Source: Streptomyces sp. NBC_01224
GTDB lineage: Bacteria > Actinomycetota > Actinomycetes > Streptomycetales > Streptomycetaceae
Direction of reading: 5' to 3'
Assembly: GCF_036002945.1 (NCBI RefSeq)
Contig: NZ_CP108529.1
Coordinates: 1,116,001 to 1,180,000, forward strand
DNA: 64,000 bases
Part shown: piece after piece, positions 56,289-64,000 of the stretch
Layout: each line of letters opens with the position of its first letter
How positions within the stretch are numbered: the first letter of the stretch is position 1
Made by a program: the position numbers and the translations under genes
The notes under the pieces: generated by a model
Seen by the model: only the letters and a program-made list of their open reading frames with translations
Database searches by the model: none
Told to the model about the DNA's origin: nothing

Positions 56289-56591
56289 GGTCACGGTCCG
56301 GCGTTCTCGGGCAGGATGCAGCAGATCACGGCCGCGGTGACCGCCGAGGCACCCGAGTCGCGCGGGGCGGTGCTCGCGACGTTCTACACGATCGTGTACG
56401 CGGGTCTCGGGCTGCCGGCCGTCGCTGCCGGACTACGGGTGAGGTACCAGGGGATGGCGCGGGCGATGAACGAGTTCGCGCCGGCCGCCGCCGTGGTGTG
56501 TGTGCCGATCCTGGCCGTACATCCACGGGTGAGCAGGCGCCCGGAGCAGGCCGCCCGAGGGCCTGCTCCGGGGCCGAGCACCTCTCCCTAG
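56289..56591 (+). pseudogene. 3' remnant of an MFS transporter
   Basis: The frame gives GPAFSGRMQQITAAVTAEAPESRGAVLATFYTIVYAGLGLPAVAAGL (shown as one recognised block in pieces: AEAPESRGAVLATFYTIVY, GLGLPAVAAG), the last two or three helices of an MFS carrier, followed by a Pro/Arg-rich tail. No start and no first nine helices. Its TAG shares CTAG (56588-56591) with the thrS stop on the other strand. Confidence 0.7.
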
Positions 56592-57802
56592 TCCCAGAGG
56601 TCGGTGCTGTGGGCGTCCACCAGGGCGACGATGCGGGCGAGGACGTCGTCGGCGGACTGTGGATCGTGCCGGCGTCCGTCGCGCAGACGCAGGGCGACAT
56701 GGTCGTCGGCGGCTTCCCTGGAACCGATGACGGCTTGGTAGGGCACCAGGCGGGCTTCCCGGATGCGGGCCCCCAGGGTGCCGCGTTCCGGTCCGGCGAC
56801 CTCGGCCCGCAGCCCGAGACCGGTGCACCGCCGGGCGAGCGCCTCGGCATTCGGCAGCTCGGCTTCGGAGACCGGGAGGATCGCCAGCTGGGTGGGGGCG
56901 AGCCAGGCGGGGAAGGCCCCGCCGTGTTCCTCGATGAGATGGGCGACGGCTCGCTCCACGCTGCCGATGATGCTGCGGTGGATCATGACCGGCCGGTGCT
57001 TCGCGCCGTCCGGGCCGATGTAGTGCAGGTCGAACCGGGCCGGCTGGTGGAAGTCGATCTGGACGGTGGACAGGGTGGACTCCCTGCCCGCACTGTCGGT
57101 GACCTGGACATCGATCTTGGGACCATAGAACGCGGCCTCTCCCTCGGCCGCCTCGTAGGGCAGGCCGGAACGGTCGAGGACCTCGGTCAGCAGGGCGGTG
57201 GACCGCTGCCACATCTCGGGGGCGGCGACATACTTCCCGCCTGGTCCCGGGAGGGAGAGCCGGTAGCGGGCCGGGCTGACGCCCAGCGCCCGGTACGCCC
57301 GGCGGATCAGTTCCAGCGCGGCCTGCGCTTCCTCGGCCACCTGGTCCAGGGTGCAGAAGATGTGCGCGTCGTTCAGCTGGATGGCCCGCACACGGGTCAG
57401 TCCGCCGAGCACTCCGGAGAGTTCGGAGCGGTACATGCCGCCCAGCTCGGCCATGCGCAGCGGCAGTTCGCGGTAGCTGTGGGAGCGGGAGCGGTAGATG
57501 ACCGCGTGGTGCGGACACAGGCTGGGCCGCAGCACGACCTGCTCCCCACCCAGGTCCATCGGCGGGAACATGTCGTCGCTGTAGTGCGACCAGTGCCCGG
57601 AGATCTCGTACAGCTCCCGCTTGCCGAGCACCGGCGAGTACACGTGCCGGTAGCCCGCCCGCCGTTCGGCGGTGCGGATGTACTCCTCCAGGGTGTGGCG
57701 CACGACTGCGCCGTCGGGCAGCCAGTACGGCAGTCCCGCGCCGATCAGCGGGTCGGTGTCGAACAGGTCCAGCTCACGGCCGAGCTTGCGGTGGTCGTTC
57801 AT
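56588..57802 (-). CDS. thrS: Short threonyl-tRNA synthetase lacking the TGS and editing domains
   Basis: 404 residues; ATG at 57802 follows GAGGAG. Class II catalytic core plus anticodon-binding domain only; a full ThrRS has about 650 residues with N-terminal TGS and editing domains. Core residues are kept: zinc-binding C and H in LRPSLCPHHAVIYR, motif 2 YRSELSGVLGGLTRVRAIQLNDAHIFC (zinc His in DAH), and motif 3 MIHRSIIGSVER. The anticodon domain is at about 310-400. It should charge tRNA-Thr but cannot clear Ser-tRNA-Thr by itself. Probably a second copy beside a housekeeping thrS: a stress, paralogue or antibiotic-resistance form. Preceded by a Thr leader and hairpin suggesting attenuation. 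Confidence 0.9.
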   Translation of the reverse strand: MNDHRKLGRELDLFDTDPLIGAGLPYWLPDGAVVRHTLEEYIRTAERRAGYRHVYSPVLGKRELYEISGHWSHYSDDMFPPMDLGGEQVVLRPSLCPHHAVIYRSRSHSYRELPLRMAELGGMYRSELSGVLGGLTRVRAIQLNDAHIFCTLDQVAEEAQAALELIRRAYRALGVSPARYRLSLPGPGGKYVAAPEMWQRSTALLTEVLDRSGLPYEAAEGEAAFYGPKIDVQVTDSAGRESTLSTVQIDFHQPARFDLHYIGPDGAKHRPVMIHRSIIGSVERAVAHLIEEHGGAFPAWLAPTQLAILPVSEAELPNAEALARRCTGLGLRAEVAGPERGTLGARIREARLVPYQAVIGSREAADDHVALRLRDGRRHDPQSADDVLARIVALVDAHSTDLWD

Positions 57803-57841
57803 GGCGGTCTCCTCGCGGTCGTCGGACGAGTGACCGCAAGG

Positions 57842-57873
57842 CGAAGCCCCGGGGCACTCGCCCCGGGGCTTCG
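57842..57873 (-). terminator. Attenuator-like hairpin in the thrS leader
   Basis: Perfect 13-base arms (57842-57854 and 57861-57873) with a 6-base loop. It begins 13 bases after the leader peptide stop and 39 bases before the thrS start. Upstream on the mRNA, smaller stems (CGCCGG/CCGGCG inside the leader end, and CTGA-CAGCTG-TTCAG over its stop) could compete with it. No U-run follows. Confidence 0.65.
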
Positions 57874-57886
57874 GACTGAACAGCTG

Positions 57887-57937
57887 TCAGCGCGCCGGGA
57901 CACTCTCCGGCGTCGTCGTCATGGCAGCGCGCTTCAT
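57887..57937 (-). CDS. Putative threonine leader peptide for thrS attenuation
   Basis: 16 codons: MKRAAMTTTPESVPAR with three consecutive threonine codons (ACG). No Shine-Dalgarno is seen, but TAACGT lies 7 bases before the ATG and could be a -10 box of a leaderless transcript starting at or near the ATG. The gene lies directly before the attenuator hairpin and thrS. When Thr-tRNA is scarce, the ribosome would stall on the Thr run and favour read-through. Inferred from sequence; not tested. Confidence 0.6.
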   Translation of the reverse strand: MKRAAMTTTPESVPAR

Positions 57938-58074
57938 GCGGCGGACGTTAGCAGCGACGTACCGATGTCCGCGCGGGATTTATTTCCGGCGCCGCCGACC
58001 CTGCGGCGCTGCCCGGCAGTGCGGTGCTGCCGGTCCCGGCCGCGGGCCGACCCGGCGGGGTCCCGGCCCCCGGT

Positions 58075-58581
58075 TCAGCGCCGGGCGCCGCCGATGCGTC
58101 CCTCCAGCTGCACCAGCAACTCGCTGAGCTGGGTGCTGAGCCGGGCACGGGACTGCTCGTCGAGACCGGACAGCACCATGCGTTCGTACGCCAGCTGCCG
58201 GGGCAGCAGCCGGTCGACCAGGTCGCGGCCCTCCTCGGTGAGGCGGACATGGGCGACGCGGCGGTCGCGGGCGTCGCTGCGGCGGTCGACGAGCCCACGC
58301 TCCTGAAGGACCCGCAGACGCTTCGTGACGGCGGCGCCGGACGAGAACGTCTCCCTGGCCAGCTCGCCGGGGGTGAGTTCGCGGTCGGTACGGCGTACGG
58401 CACCGAGCAGGTCGAACTCGGCGCGGGTCAGGCCGGCGGCGCGCAGCGGGGCGTCCTCCGCCTGCTGGAGCAGGGCCGCGCAGCGGTTGATACGGCCGAT
58501 GAGTTCCATCGGTCCGGTGTCCAGCTCCGGGTTGACGGCCTGCCACTGCCGCACCACCGAGGCGACGATGTCGTCGGTCAC
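58075..58581 (-). CDS. MarR-family transcriptional regulator
   Basis: 168 residues from the GTG at 58581, in a GTGA overlap with the FUSC gene; the longer upstream frame is antisense-like reading. Winged helix at about residues 40-105 (AEFDLLGAVRRTDRELTPGELARETFSSGAAVTKRLRVLQERGLVDRR). Probably represses its own operon with the FUSC transporter in response to a phenolic compound. Confidence 0.9.
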   Translation of the reverse strand: MTDDIVASVVRQWQAVNPELDTGPMELIGRINRCAALLQQAEDAPLRAAGLTRAEFDLLGAVRRTDRELTPGELARETFSSGAAVTKRLRVLQERGLVDRRSDARDRRVAHVRLTEEGRDLVDRLLPRQLAYERMVLSGLDEQSRARLSTQLSELLVQLEGRIGGARR

Positions 58582-60302
58582 ACCGCTCCGTTCTCCTGGG
58601 CGGGGGCGATCAGCCCCTGCCGTGTTGCTGTCGCCGCGAGCGTACGGTGTCCGGCCTGCTCGGCCGCGAGGACCTGTTCCTGGGGCAGGGCGCGCTGCCA
58701 CCATTCGCCCGCTGCGGTGTCGTCGGCCTCGCGCAGCTCGACGAGCGATCCGGTCAGCCTGCGGCGCGCGGCGTCGAGGGCGGCGGGCGTGGGCTGCGGG
58801 GCGGCGAGAGCGTGTACGGCATGGGCGCGGGCCCGGTCAGTGGCGGCCAGGGCCTTTTCCAGGCGTCCGGCGGCCCGGCGGTTGGTCACCAGCATGGCGG
58901 CGAGGATGCCCACGCCTGCGCCGATCACCGTGTCCAGGACCCGGTCGCCGATGAGCTCACCGGCCGGGTGGGTGCCGCCGAACTCCAGGACCAGCAGGGC
59001 CATCGGCGTGACGGCGATGGAGCCGAGCCAGTAGTTGCGCGTGATCAGGGCCTCCGCCGCGAAGCCGAAGAGCAGGCAGAAGCCGATGAGGGCCAGCGGT
59101 CCGGTGCGGCTGACCGGGAGGACGACGGCGAAGACGAGGACGCCGAGCAGATTGCCGAGGGTCCGCTGGAGGGCCCGGTTCCAGGACAATGTCACGTTGG
59201 CCTGGTACAGGGAGGCGGCCGTGACGATCGCCCAGTAGGGCCGGCCGACGCCGGCCGCCTGGGAGACATATCCGGCCAGGGCGCAGCCGATCAGCGCACG
59301 GGCGCCGATGGGGAGCAGCGGGGAGCCCGGGGCGAGGCGGCGCAGCAGTGCGCGGCGGGCTTCGCGGCGGCTTCGTGTGCGCCGGGCGGCCCGTTCGGCG
59401 TCGATGCCGAACAACTCATCGGACGTGCCGGGGGCGGGCGGCGGAGTGGGGACGGGTCCGCGGGCACGGGTCTGCCGGGCCCAGACGCGGAGCCGTTCGG
59501 GGTCGGGGGCGGAAGCGGGGGCAGCGGTGGGAGCGATCGGGGAAACGCCGTGGGCGCCCCCGGCAAGGGCGGCCTCGGCGTGGACGACGAGACGTTCGAG
59601 AGCCCGGCGTACGGGCGTGGGGCGTCCGGCGGCGAGCAGCGCCTGCCAGGCCGCGTGCACGGCCGCGACCGCGGCGCGCCGGGTGCGATGACCGGGGGCG
59701 GTGACGTATGCCGCGGCCGCGTCGAGTGCGCGGGCGGTCGCCCGGCGCTCCGGCCCCTCCCTGCGGATCACCGCGGGGCCGACCGTGACCAGCCAGGAGA
59801 TCACGCCCGCGGCCAGGGTCAGCGCGAGGTGGCCGGGTACCTGGCCGAGGTGCTGCGGGGCGAAGAGTGCGGCCGAGGTCACGAACGTGAAGATCACCGG
59901 CCCGGGCGGGCCGATGCGGGTGGCGTCGCAGAGCATCTTCTGTCCGGCGGCGAGCAGTGCGCCCACCGCGATCAGCACGGCGGTCGATCCGGTGAGCGAG
60001 GCCGCGACGAGGGATATCGCCATGCCGATGACCATGGAGACGACGACTCCGGCCACGGCTCGGGCGCGGCGGGCGTACGGCAGGTTGTGGCCGTACAGCG
60101 CACAGAGCGAGCCGGCCATCGTGTACATCACGAGGTCGAGCCGGTCGACGGCGAACAGCAGAAGATCCGGTACGGCGGTGGCGACGACCACACTCAGCGC
60201 CGGCTTGAACCACATGTCCGAGGGCCGGGCGAGGCGCAGGGGTGCGGCCAGCGGGAGTCTGCGGACCGAGGGCTGCCGGGATCGGATGATTGTATCGCTC
60301 AC
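58578..60302 (-). CDS. FUSC-family aromatic acid exporter-like membrane protein
   Basis: 574 residues from the GTG at 60302. Two sets of about five to six helices (residues about 30-165 and 330-470) separated by a cytoplasmic Arg/Ala-rich region, as in FUSC/AaeB/ArAE proteins; PYWAIVTAASLYQANVTLSWNRALQRTLGNLLGVLV is the conserved FUSC motif. The family includes exporters of fusaric and p-hydroxybenzoic acid. Coupled to the MarR regulator. Confidence 0.85.
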   Translation of the reverse strand: MSDTIIRSRQPSVRRLPLAAPLRLARPSDMWFKPALSVVVATAVPDLLLFAVDRLDLVMYTMAGSLCALYGHNLPYARRARAVAGVVVSMVIGMAISLVAASLTGSTAVLIAVGALLAAGQKMLCDATRIGPPGPVIFTFVTSAALFAPQHLGQVPGHLALTLAAGVISWLVTVGPAVIRREGPERRATARALDAAAAYVTAPGHRTRRAAVAAVHAAWQALLAAGRPTPVRRALERLVVHAEAALAGGAHGVSPIAPTAAPASAPDPERLRVWARQTRARGPVPTPPPAPGTSDELFGIDAERAARRTRSRREARRALLRRLAPGSPLLPIGARALIGCALAGYVSQAAGVGRPYWAIVTAASLYQANVTLSWNRALQRTLGNLLGVLVFAVVLPVSRTGPLALIGFCLLFGFAAEALITRNYWLGSIAVTPMALLVLEFGGTHPAGELIGDRVLDTVIGAGVGILAAMLVTNRRAAGRLEKALAATDRARAHAVHALAAPQPTPAALDAARRRLTGSLVELREADDTAAGEWWQRALPQEQVLAAEQAGHRTLAATATRQGLIAPAQENGAV

Positions 60303-60305
60303 CCA

Positions 60306-60323
60306 AATACTTTAACAGGTATT
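60306..60323. promoter_or_regulatory. AATAC-N8-GTATT inverted repeat at the MarR/FUSC promoter
   Basis: Arms 60306-60310 and 60319-60323, directly before the FUSC start at 60302. A second element TTAC-ACCC-GTAA (60322-60333) overlaps it. AT-rich in a GC-rich setting; a good position for autorepression by the MarR protein. Confidence 0.5.
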
Positions 60324-60450
60324 ACACCCGTAAAACAACTTCTTCGATGACCAGGCCGCGGCACTGATGGCCGCCCCCTCCGTGAACCCATAGCGTTCAA
60401 CCGCACGAGGACAGACAGGCATATGTCGATGCACCCACGAAGGAATCCGT

Positions 60451-61221
60451 ATGAAGCTCACCAAACCGGTGCCCAGCGGTCCCTGCTGGATCGAGCTGAG
60501 CACCCCCGACATCCCGGCTGCCAAGTCGTTCTACGCGGCGCTCTTCGGCTGGCGCTCCGAGACCGATCCGCGTGAGGAGGCGGGCGGCTACACCATGGCG
60601 CGCCTCTCAGATGCGCGAGTGGCCGCACTGAGTCCGGTCTACCAGCCGGGACAGCCGCCCGCCTGGACTGTCTCGTTCGCCAGCGAGGACACGGACGCCA
60701 CGGTCGAGAAGGTGAAGTCGGCGGGCGGCTCGCTCCTGGTCGGCCCGATGGACGTGTTCGACCAGGGCAGGTTCGCGGTGGTCGCGGATCCGTCCGGTGC
60801 GGTGTTCTCGCTGTGGCAGGGCCGCGCCTTCGCCGGCGCCGAGCGGCTGAACGACCCGGGCGCGCTCGGCTGGGTCGAACTCATCACCCGGGAGGCCGAC
60901 CAGTCGCTCGCTTTCTATCCCGCGGTCTTCGGATGGACGGTGAACACCGCTTCGGAGGGCTACACGCAGTGGGGCGTGGCCGGCGAGGACTTCGGCGGCA
61001 TGCTGATCATGGACGACAGGTTCCCGCCGGAGGCGCCACCCAACTGGCTGCCGTACTTCGCCGTGACGGACGTCGACGCGGCGGCGGCCACCGCCCAGGG
61101 GGCCGGCGGCGAACTGCTGATGCCCCCGACGAGCGTGCCGGACGGACCTCGGATCGCGGTGGTCCGGGATCCGCAGGGTGCGGTGTTCGGTATCCACCGG
61201 GCGGGCGACGAGGGCCAGTAG
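60451..61221 (+). CDS. VOC-family protein with two glyoxalase-like domains
   Basis: 256 residues. Two VOC modules: residues about 8-120 (PCWIELSTPDIPAAKSFYAALFGW, FAVVADPSGAVFSLWQ) and 135-250 (GWVELITREADQSLAFYPAVFGW, IAVVRDPQGAVFGIHR). Metal-site residues of true glyoxalase I are only partly kept (E in WIEL and WVEL; H in FGIHR of the second). Likely binds or resists a small molecule; reaction unknown. ATG at 60451 comes after GGAA. Confidence 0.85.
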   Translation: MKLTKPVPSGPCWIELSTPDIPAAKSFYAALFGWRSETDPREEAGGYTMARLSDARVAALSPVYQPGQPPAWTVSFASEDTDATVEKVKSAGGSLLVGPMDVFDQGRFAVVADPSGAVFSLWQGRAFAGAERLNDPGALGWVELITREADQSLAFYPAVFGWTVNTASEGYTQWGVAGEDFGGMLIMDDRFPPEAPPNWLPYFAVTDVDAAAATAQGAGGELLMPPTSVPDGPRIAVVRDPQGAVFGIHRAGDEGQ

Positions 61222-61344
61222 GTCCTGTCGTGGGAGCCGGACGCCGGGCGGGGCCGGATGTCGACGACGCCGACGGGCAATCGGGTGGTAGGGGCCCTGC
61301 CGACGGGCGGGGTCCCGTACCTCTTGGCCGCCGTTCCGGCAGGT

Positions 61345-61475
61345 GACACGCTTTTGGAGTCGCTGGACGCCGAGCACCGGGCCACACTGATCGCGACACC
61401 CACGTACCCGCGTACCCACCGGTTCGACATCCGCCTGCAGGGGGACGGCGAACGGTCTTCCTGGAGTTCAGCTGA
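61345..61475 (+). pseudogene. 3' remnant of pcaG (protocatechuate 3,4-dioxygenase alpha subunit)
   Basis: The frame reads GDTLLESLDAEHRATLIATP...RFDIRLQGDGE, the end of PcaG, then loses one base: the other frame reads TVFLEFS and stops at 61473-61475, the normal PcaG ending. The stop still overlaps the pcaB start (TGATG), so the remnant is the old upstream gene of the pca operon. No pcaG N-terminus or pcaH is left; unrelated coding lies upstream. Confidence 0.75.
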
Positions 61476-62845
61476 TGTACGAGAGCGATGTCGGACTGCT
61501 CGCCCCCGGGCGGGCCGGCTCACCCGCCGAGACGGCCACCGGCGACAGCGCCTTTCTGCGGGCGATGCTCGATGCCGAGGCCGCGCTCACCCGCGCCCAG
61601 TCCGTCTGCGGGCTCGCCCCCGCCGAGGCCGGGCGGGCGGTGACCGCGGCGGCGGCCGACGCGAGCCGATTCGATGTGCGGGATGTGGCGCTGCGCGCAC
61701 GTGCGAGCGGCAATCCGGTCACCCCGCTGGTCTTCGACCTGGTCGCCGCAGTGGAGGAGGACGTCCGGCCGTACGTGCACCGGGGCGCCTCCAGCCAGGA
61801 CATCCTCGACACGGCCGCCATGCTGGTCGCCGCCCGGGCCCTGGCACCGGTGCTCGACGATCTGGCACGGTCCGCGGAGGCGGTGGCACGGCTCGCACTC
61901 GCACATCGCAACACCCCGATGGCCGGCCGAACGCTCACCCAGCACGCCGTGCCGACCACCTTCGGGCTGAAGGCCGCCGGGTGGCGTGCACTGATCCTCG
62001 ACGCACGGGACCGGCTCTCGGCCGTACGGGAATCGCTACCCGCGCAACTCGGTGGCGCGGCAGGAACGTTGGCCGCCTTCAATGCCTTCGCGCCCATCGA
62101 CGAAGCCGAAGTCGCCGACGACGACGGCCGGGGGCTGACCGTGCTCCAGGCATTCGCGAACGAACTCGGTCTGGCCGAACCGCTGTTGCCGTGGCTCAGT
62201 CTGCGTACCCCGATCGCCGATCTGGCGGGCGCGCTCGCCTTCACGGCAGGTGCGCTCGGCAAGCTGGCGGTCGATGTGCTCACCCTGTCCCGTACCGAGA
62301 TCGGCGAGGTCACCGAAGGGAAGGGCGGTGGTTCGTCCACCATGCCGCACAAGGCCAACCCGGTGCGCGCCACGCTGATCGCCGCGGCCGCCCGTCGCGC
62401 CCCCGGCCTGGCGGCGACGCTGTACGGCTCGCTCGCAGCCGAGGACGAGCGGCCGGCCGGGTCGTGGCACGCCGAATGGGAGCCGCTGCGCGAACTGCTG
62501 CGGCTCGTCGGCGGGGCCGCGTACGACGCCGCCGAACTCACGGACGGACTGCGCGTCGTCCCGTACGCCATGCGGGAGAATCTCCAGCTCACCGACGGGC
62601 TGATCGTCTCGGAGCGGCTGGCCGCCGTGTTCGCCGAGCGCATCGGCCGCAAGCGCGCCAAGGAGGTTCTGGTGAGCGCCGCCGCCCGGGCCCGTGCGGA
62701 GACCACGGATCTGGCCGATGTCCTCGGCGATGTGCTGGACGAGGAGCCCGAACTCGCCGGTCTCGATCTTTCCGACCTGACCGAACCCGCCCGGTACACC
62801 GGCTGCGCAGGCGTCCTCACCGACCGTGCGCTGGACCGCGGATGA
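61475..62845 (+). CDS. pcaB: 3-carboxy-cis,cis-muconate cycloisomerase (PcaB)
   Basis: 456 residues, the family length. Fumarase/aspartase superfamily signature GGSSTMPHKANPVRA (around residues 287-301) and the HRGASSQDILDTA substrate motif (about 101-113). Converts beta-carboxy-cis,cis-muconate to gamma-carboxymuconolactone in protocatechuate degradation. Upstream pcaG is a remnant; after its stop, an ATGA (62842) looks like the start of the next pca gene, but the following frame is not PcaD-like. pcaB therefore stands alone. It could still work if pcaGH exists elsewhere. Confidence 0.9.
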   Translation: MYESDVGLLAPGRAGSPAETATGDSAFLRAMLDAEAALTRAQSVCGLAPAEAGRAVTAAAADASRFDVRDVALRARASGNPVTPLVFDLVAAVEEDVRPYVHRGASSQDILDTAAMLVAARALAPVLDDLARSAEAVARLALAHRNTPMAGRTLTQHAVPTTFGLKAAGWRALILDARDRLSAVRESLPAQLGGAAGTLAAFNAFAPIDEAEVADDDGRGLTVLQAFANELGLAEPLLPWLSLRTPIADLAGALAFTAGALGKLAVDVLTLSRTEIGEVTEGKGGGSSTMPHKANPVRATLIAAAARRAPGLAATLYGSLAAEDERPAGSWHAEWEPLRELLRLVGGAAYDAAELTDGLRVVPYAMRENLQLTDGLIVSERLAAVFAERIGRKRAKEVLVSAAARARAETTDLADVLGDVLDEEPELAGLDLSDLTEPARYTGCAGVLTDRALDRG

Positions 62846-62894
62846 CCGCACTCGCCGTCCGCTTCCCGGTGGCGCCGCTCATTCGCCACACCTG

Positions 62895-63503
62895 TCAACG
62901 AGGGACGCCGTCCCCGCGGATCCGGGCATGGACGTGCATGTCGTGCCAGCCGTCGGCATGCAGATGGCCCCGGCGTCTGGTGCCCTCCAGGGCGAAGCCC
63001 GCTTTGGCCGCCACTCGGCAGGACGCCTCGTTCAGCACGGAGTGGGGGAGTTCGAGGCGCTCGAACCCGATCTCGTCGAAGGCCCAGCGCGCCAGCACCG
63101 AGACGGCTCGGGACGCGATGCCGCGTCCACGGACGGCCGGCAGCGTCCAGTAGGCACATTCGGCGTGACCGATGGCCGGCGTCAGGGAGCGGAGCGCGAC
63201 CCGGCCGAGCACTTCCTCGGCTCCGCCGGCCGCGCTTGCGGGGCGGACGACGGCCCAGTGGGCTCCGGTCTCGCGGTACCAGGCGCTCTGCCACTGGTCG
63301 ATCCAGTCGCGCGCCTCGTCCTCGGAGTCGGCCCGGCGCAGATGCCAGCGCTGGATGACCGGGTCGGCGAAGGCGGCGAGAACGGCCGGCGCGTCCGCGT
63401 ACCGCCACGGCCGCAGGAGCAGGTCGTCGGCGACGGGCAGAGCGGGTTGTACGGAGTCCGCGAGGCGCCCCGGAGGGATATGGGGCGGCACCAAGTACGG
63501 CAT
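62895..63503 (-). CDS. GNAT-family N-acetyltransferase
   Basis: 202 residues from the ATG at 63503. RimJ/RimL-type GNAT fold: LLLRPWRYADAPAVLAAFADP (strand 1), WTLPAVRGRGIASRAVSVLARWAF (acetyl-CoA loop V-x-G-x-G-x-A) and ERLELPHSVLNEASCRVAAKAGF. Transfers an acetyl group to an unknown protein N-terminus or small molecule. Longer frame upstream lacks support. Confidence 0.88.
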   Translation of the reverse strand: MPYLVPPHIPPGRLADSVQPALPVADDLLLRPWRYADAPAVLAAFADPVIQRWHLRRADSEDEARDWIDQWQSAWYRETGAHWAVVRPASAAGGAEEVLGRVALRSLTPAIGHAECAYWTLPAVRGRGIASRAVSVLARWAFDEIGFERLELPHSVLNEASCRVAAKAGFALEGTRRRGHLHADGWHDMHVHARIRGDGVPR

Positions 63504-63649
63504 GGGCGCATCATCGCACGGGGCGGAACCCGTTCCGGCGGTACACGGGAGCCCCCTTGCGCGGGAGATCGCGCAAAGGCGGCCGCATCCCGTACTTCCA
63601 CAGCCTGCACCCCTCGTTGAAACTTCACACACCACGTACGATGGCGGGG

Positions 63650-64000
63650 ATGAACAGGCTGAGCGAACGGACGCACCGACGACGGCAGAGCGCCCACGCG
63701 TCGGCCGTTCTCGGCTGGCTGTTCGTACTGCTCGCCATGGTCTCGTGCTGTTCGGTCGCGGCCGCGGACTCGCCCGCGCACCGGATGGCACCCCCGGGCT
63801 CGGCCTCGCACCAGTCCGGTACCCGTACCGCAACCGCCGCCCGGGCCATGACGCCCGCGCATCCCGCGATCGTACGGACCGTAGTGGCCGATGCCCCTGA
63901 GGGCCGGGGCATGGGCAGTTCCTGCCACGGAACCTCCGAGCATGCGACACCCGTCGTACTGCCCACCCAGAGCGCACCCGTGGCGCTTCCCGGCGTGACC
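63650..64000 (+). CDS. Putative secreted or membrane-anchored protein, 3'-truncated by window edge
   Basis: 117 codons open to the end of the window from ATG 63650; an in-frame ATG at 63641 would add three residues, and neither has a clear ribosome site. A basic N-terminus (NRLSERTHRRRQSAHAS) and a hydrophobic helix (AVLGWLFVLLAMVSCCSVAA) form a signal or anchor; the rest is Ala/Thr/Pro-rich with histidines (SSCHGTSEHATP). Divergent from the GNAT gene. No family recognised. Confidence 0.6.
   Translation, partial: MNRLSERTHRRRQSAHASAVLGWLFVLLAMVSCCSVAAADSPAHRMAPPGSASHQSGTRTATAARAMTPAHPAIVRTVVADAPEGRGMGSSCHGTSEHATPVVLPTQSAPVALPGVT

Noticed and set aside
60322..60333. TTAC-N4-GTAA before the FUSC gene as a member of the mce-linked dyad set
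   Set aside because: Spacing is 4 and not 6, and the neighbouring MarR gene explains a local operator better.
61468..63408. 646-residue minus-strand frame opposite pcaB
   Set aside because: Ser/Arg/Ala-rich; runs through the GNAT gene in the wrong frame; pcaB motifs are on the plus strand.

Overview
The window is typical Streptomyces (or a close relative) chromosome. It has about 70% GC with strong third-position GC, dense operons joined by ATGA/GTGA overlaps, GTG starts, and actinomycete-specific families: a conservon, a Xre/DUF397 pair, a DUF574-type methyltransferase, and an mce operon with a PucR regulator next to it. No rRNA, tRNA, insertion sequence, integrase, phage or CRISPR was seen, so this looks like resident chromosome and not an island.

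Layout. 1-3.6 kb: the 3' end of a PQQ-type sugar dehydrogenase coupled to a secreted cupredoxin/DUF1080 protein. 3.6-6.8 kb: a membrane protein coupled to a LigD-like primase-polymerase, divergent from an ATP-dependent DNA ligase. 20.2-6.8 kb (minus strand): a complete mce lipid-import operon in the order mceG-yrbA-yrbB-mceABCDEF, four Mce-associated proteins in an A-B-A-B order, then a lytic transglycosylase. 21.1-26.8 kb: three secreted, beta-rich proteins with strong private terminators, then a PucR-type regulator. TTAC-N6-GTAA-like dyads recur upstream of mceG, of two of the secreted genes and of a decayed acyl-CoA dehydrogenase, which suggests one lipid-related regulon. 27-37.7 kb: an ATP-grasp protein, an MFS exporter with a C-terminal extension, a GlxA-type regulator facing a cupin, an unusual beta-helix membrane protein, a methyltransferase, and a Xre/DUF397/ATPase locus around a perfect 21-bp palindrome.

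38.4-48.8 kb holds the most interesting system: a tightly coupled five-gene operon, WGR-DUF4132 / MoxR-like AAA+ / DUF5682 / VWA / SWIM. It matches the domain set of the uncharacterised E. coli yehI-yehL-yehM-yehP-yehQ genes and looks like a MoxR-VWA molecular machine with very large accessory subunits. 48.8-54.9 kb: a GH4 glycosidase and a complete conservon (cvnA-E) whose P450 lacks the ExxR motif. 55.4-64 kb: an IclR regulator between broken catabolic genes, a threonyl-tRNA synthetase without TGS and editing domains preceded by a Thr-codon leader peptide and an attenuator-like hairpin, a MarR-FUSC pair, a VOC protein, pcaB without its pcaG/pcaH partners, a GNAT enzyme and the start of a secreted protein.

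A recurring theme is gene decay. Remnants of an alcohol dehydrogenase, acyl-CoA dehydrogenase, CBM6 protein, hydroxyacid dehydrogenase, SDR, MFS transporter and pcaG can be recognised in gaps, mostly catabolic genes broken by deletions and small indels. Five intact genes carry the rare TTA (bldA) codon: the membrane protein at 3.6 kb, the transglycosylase, the PucR regulator, the MFS transporter and cvnC.
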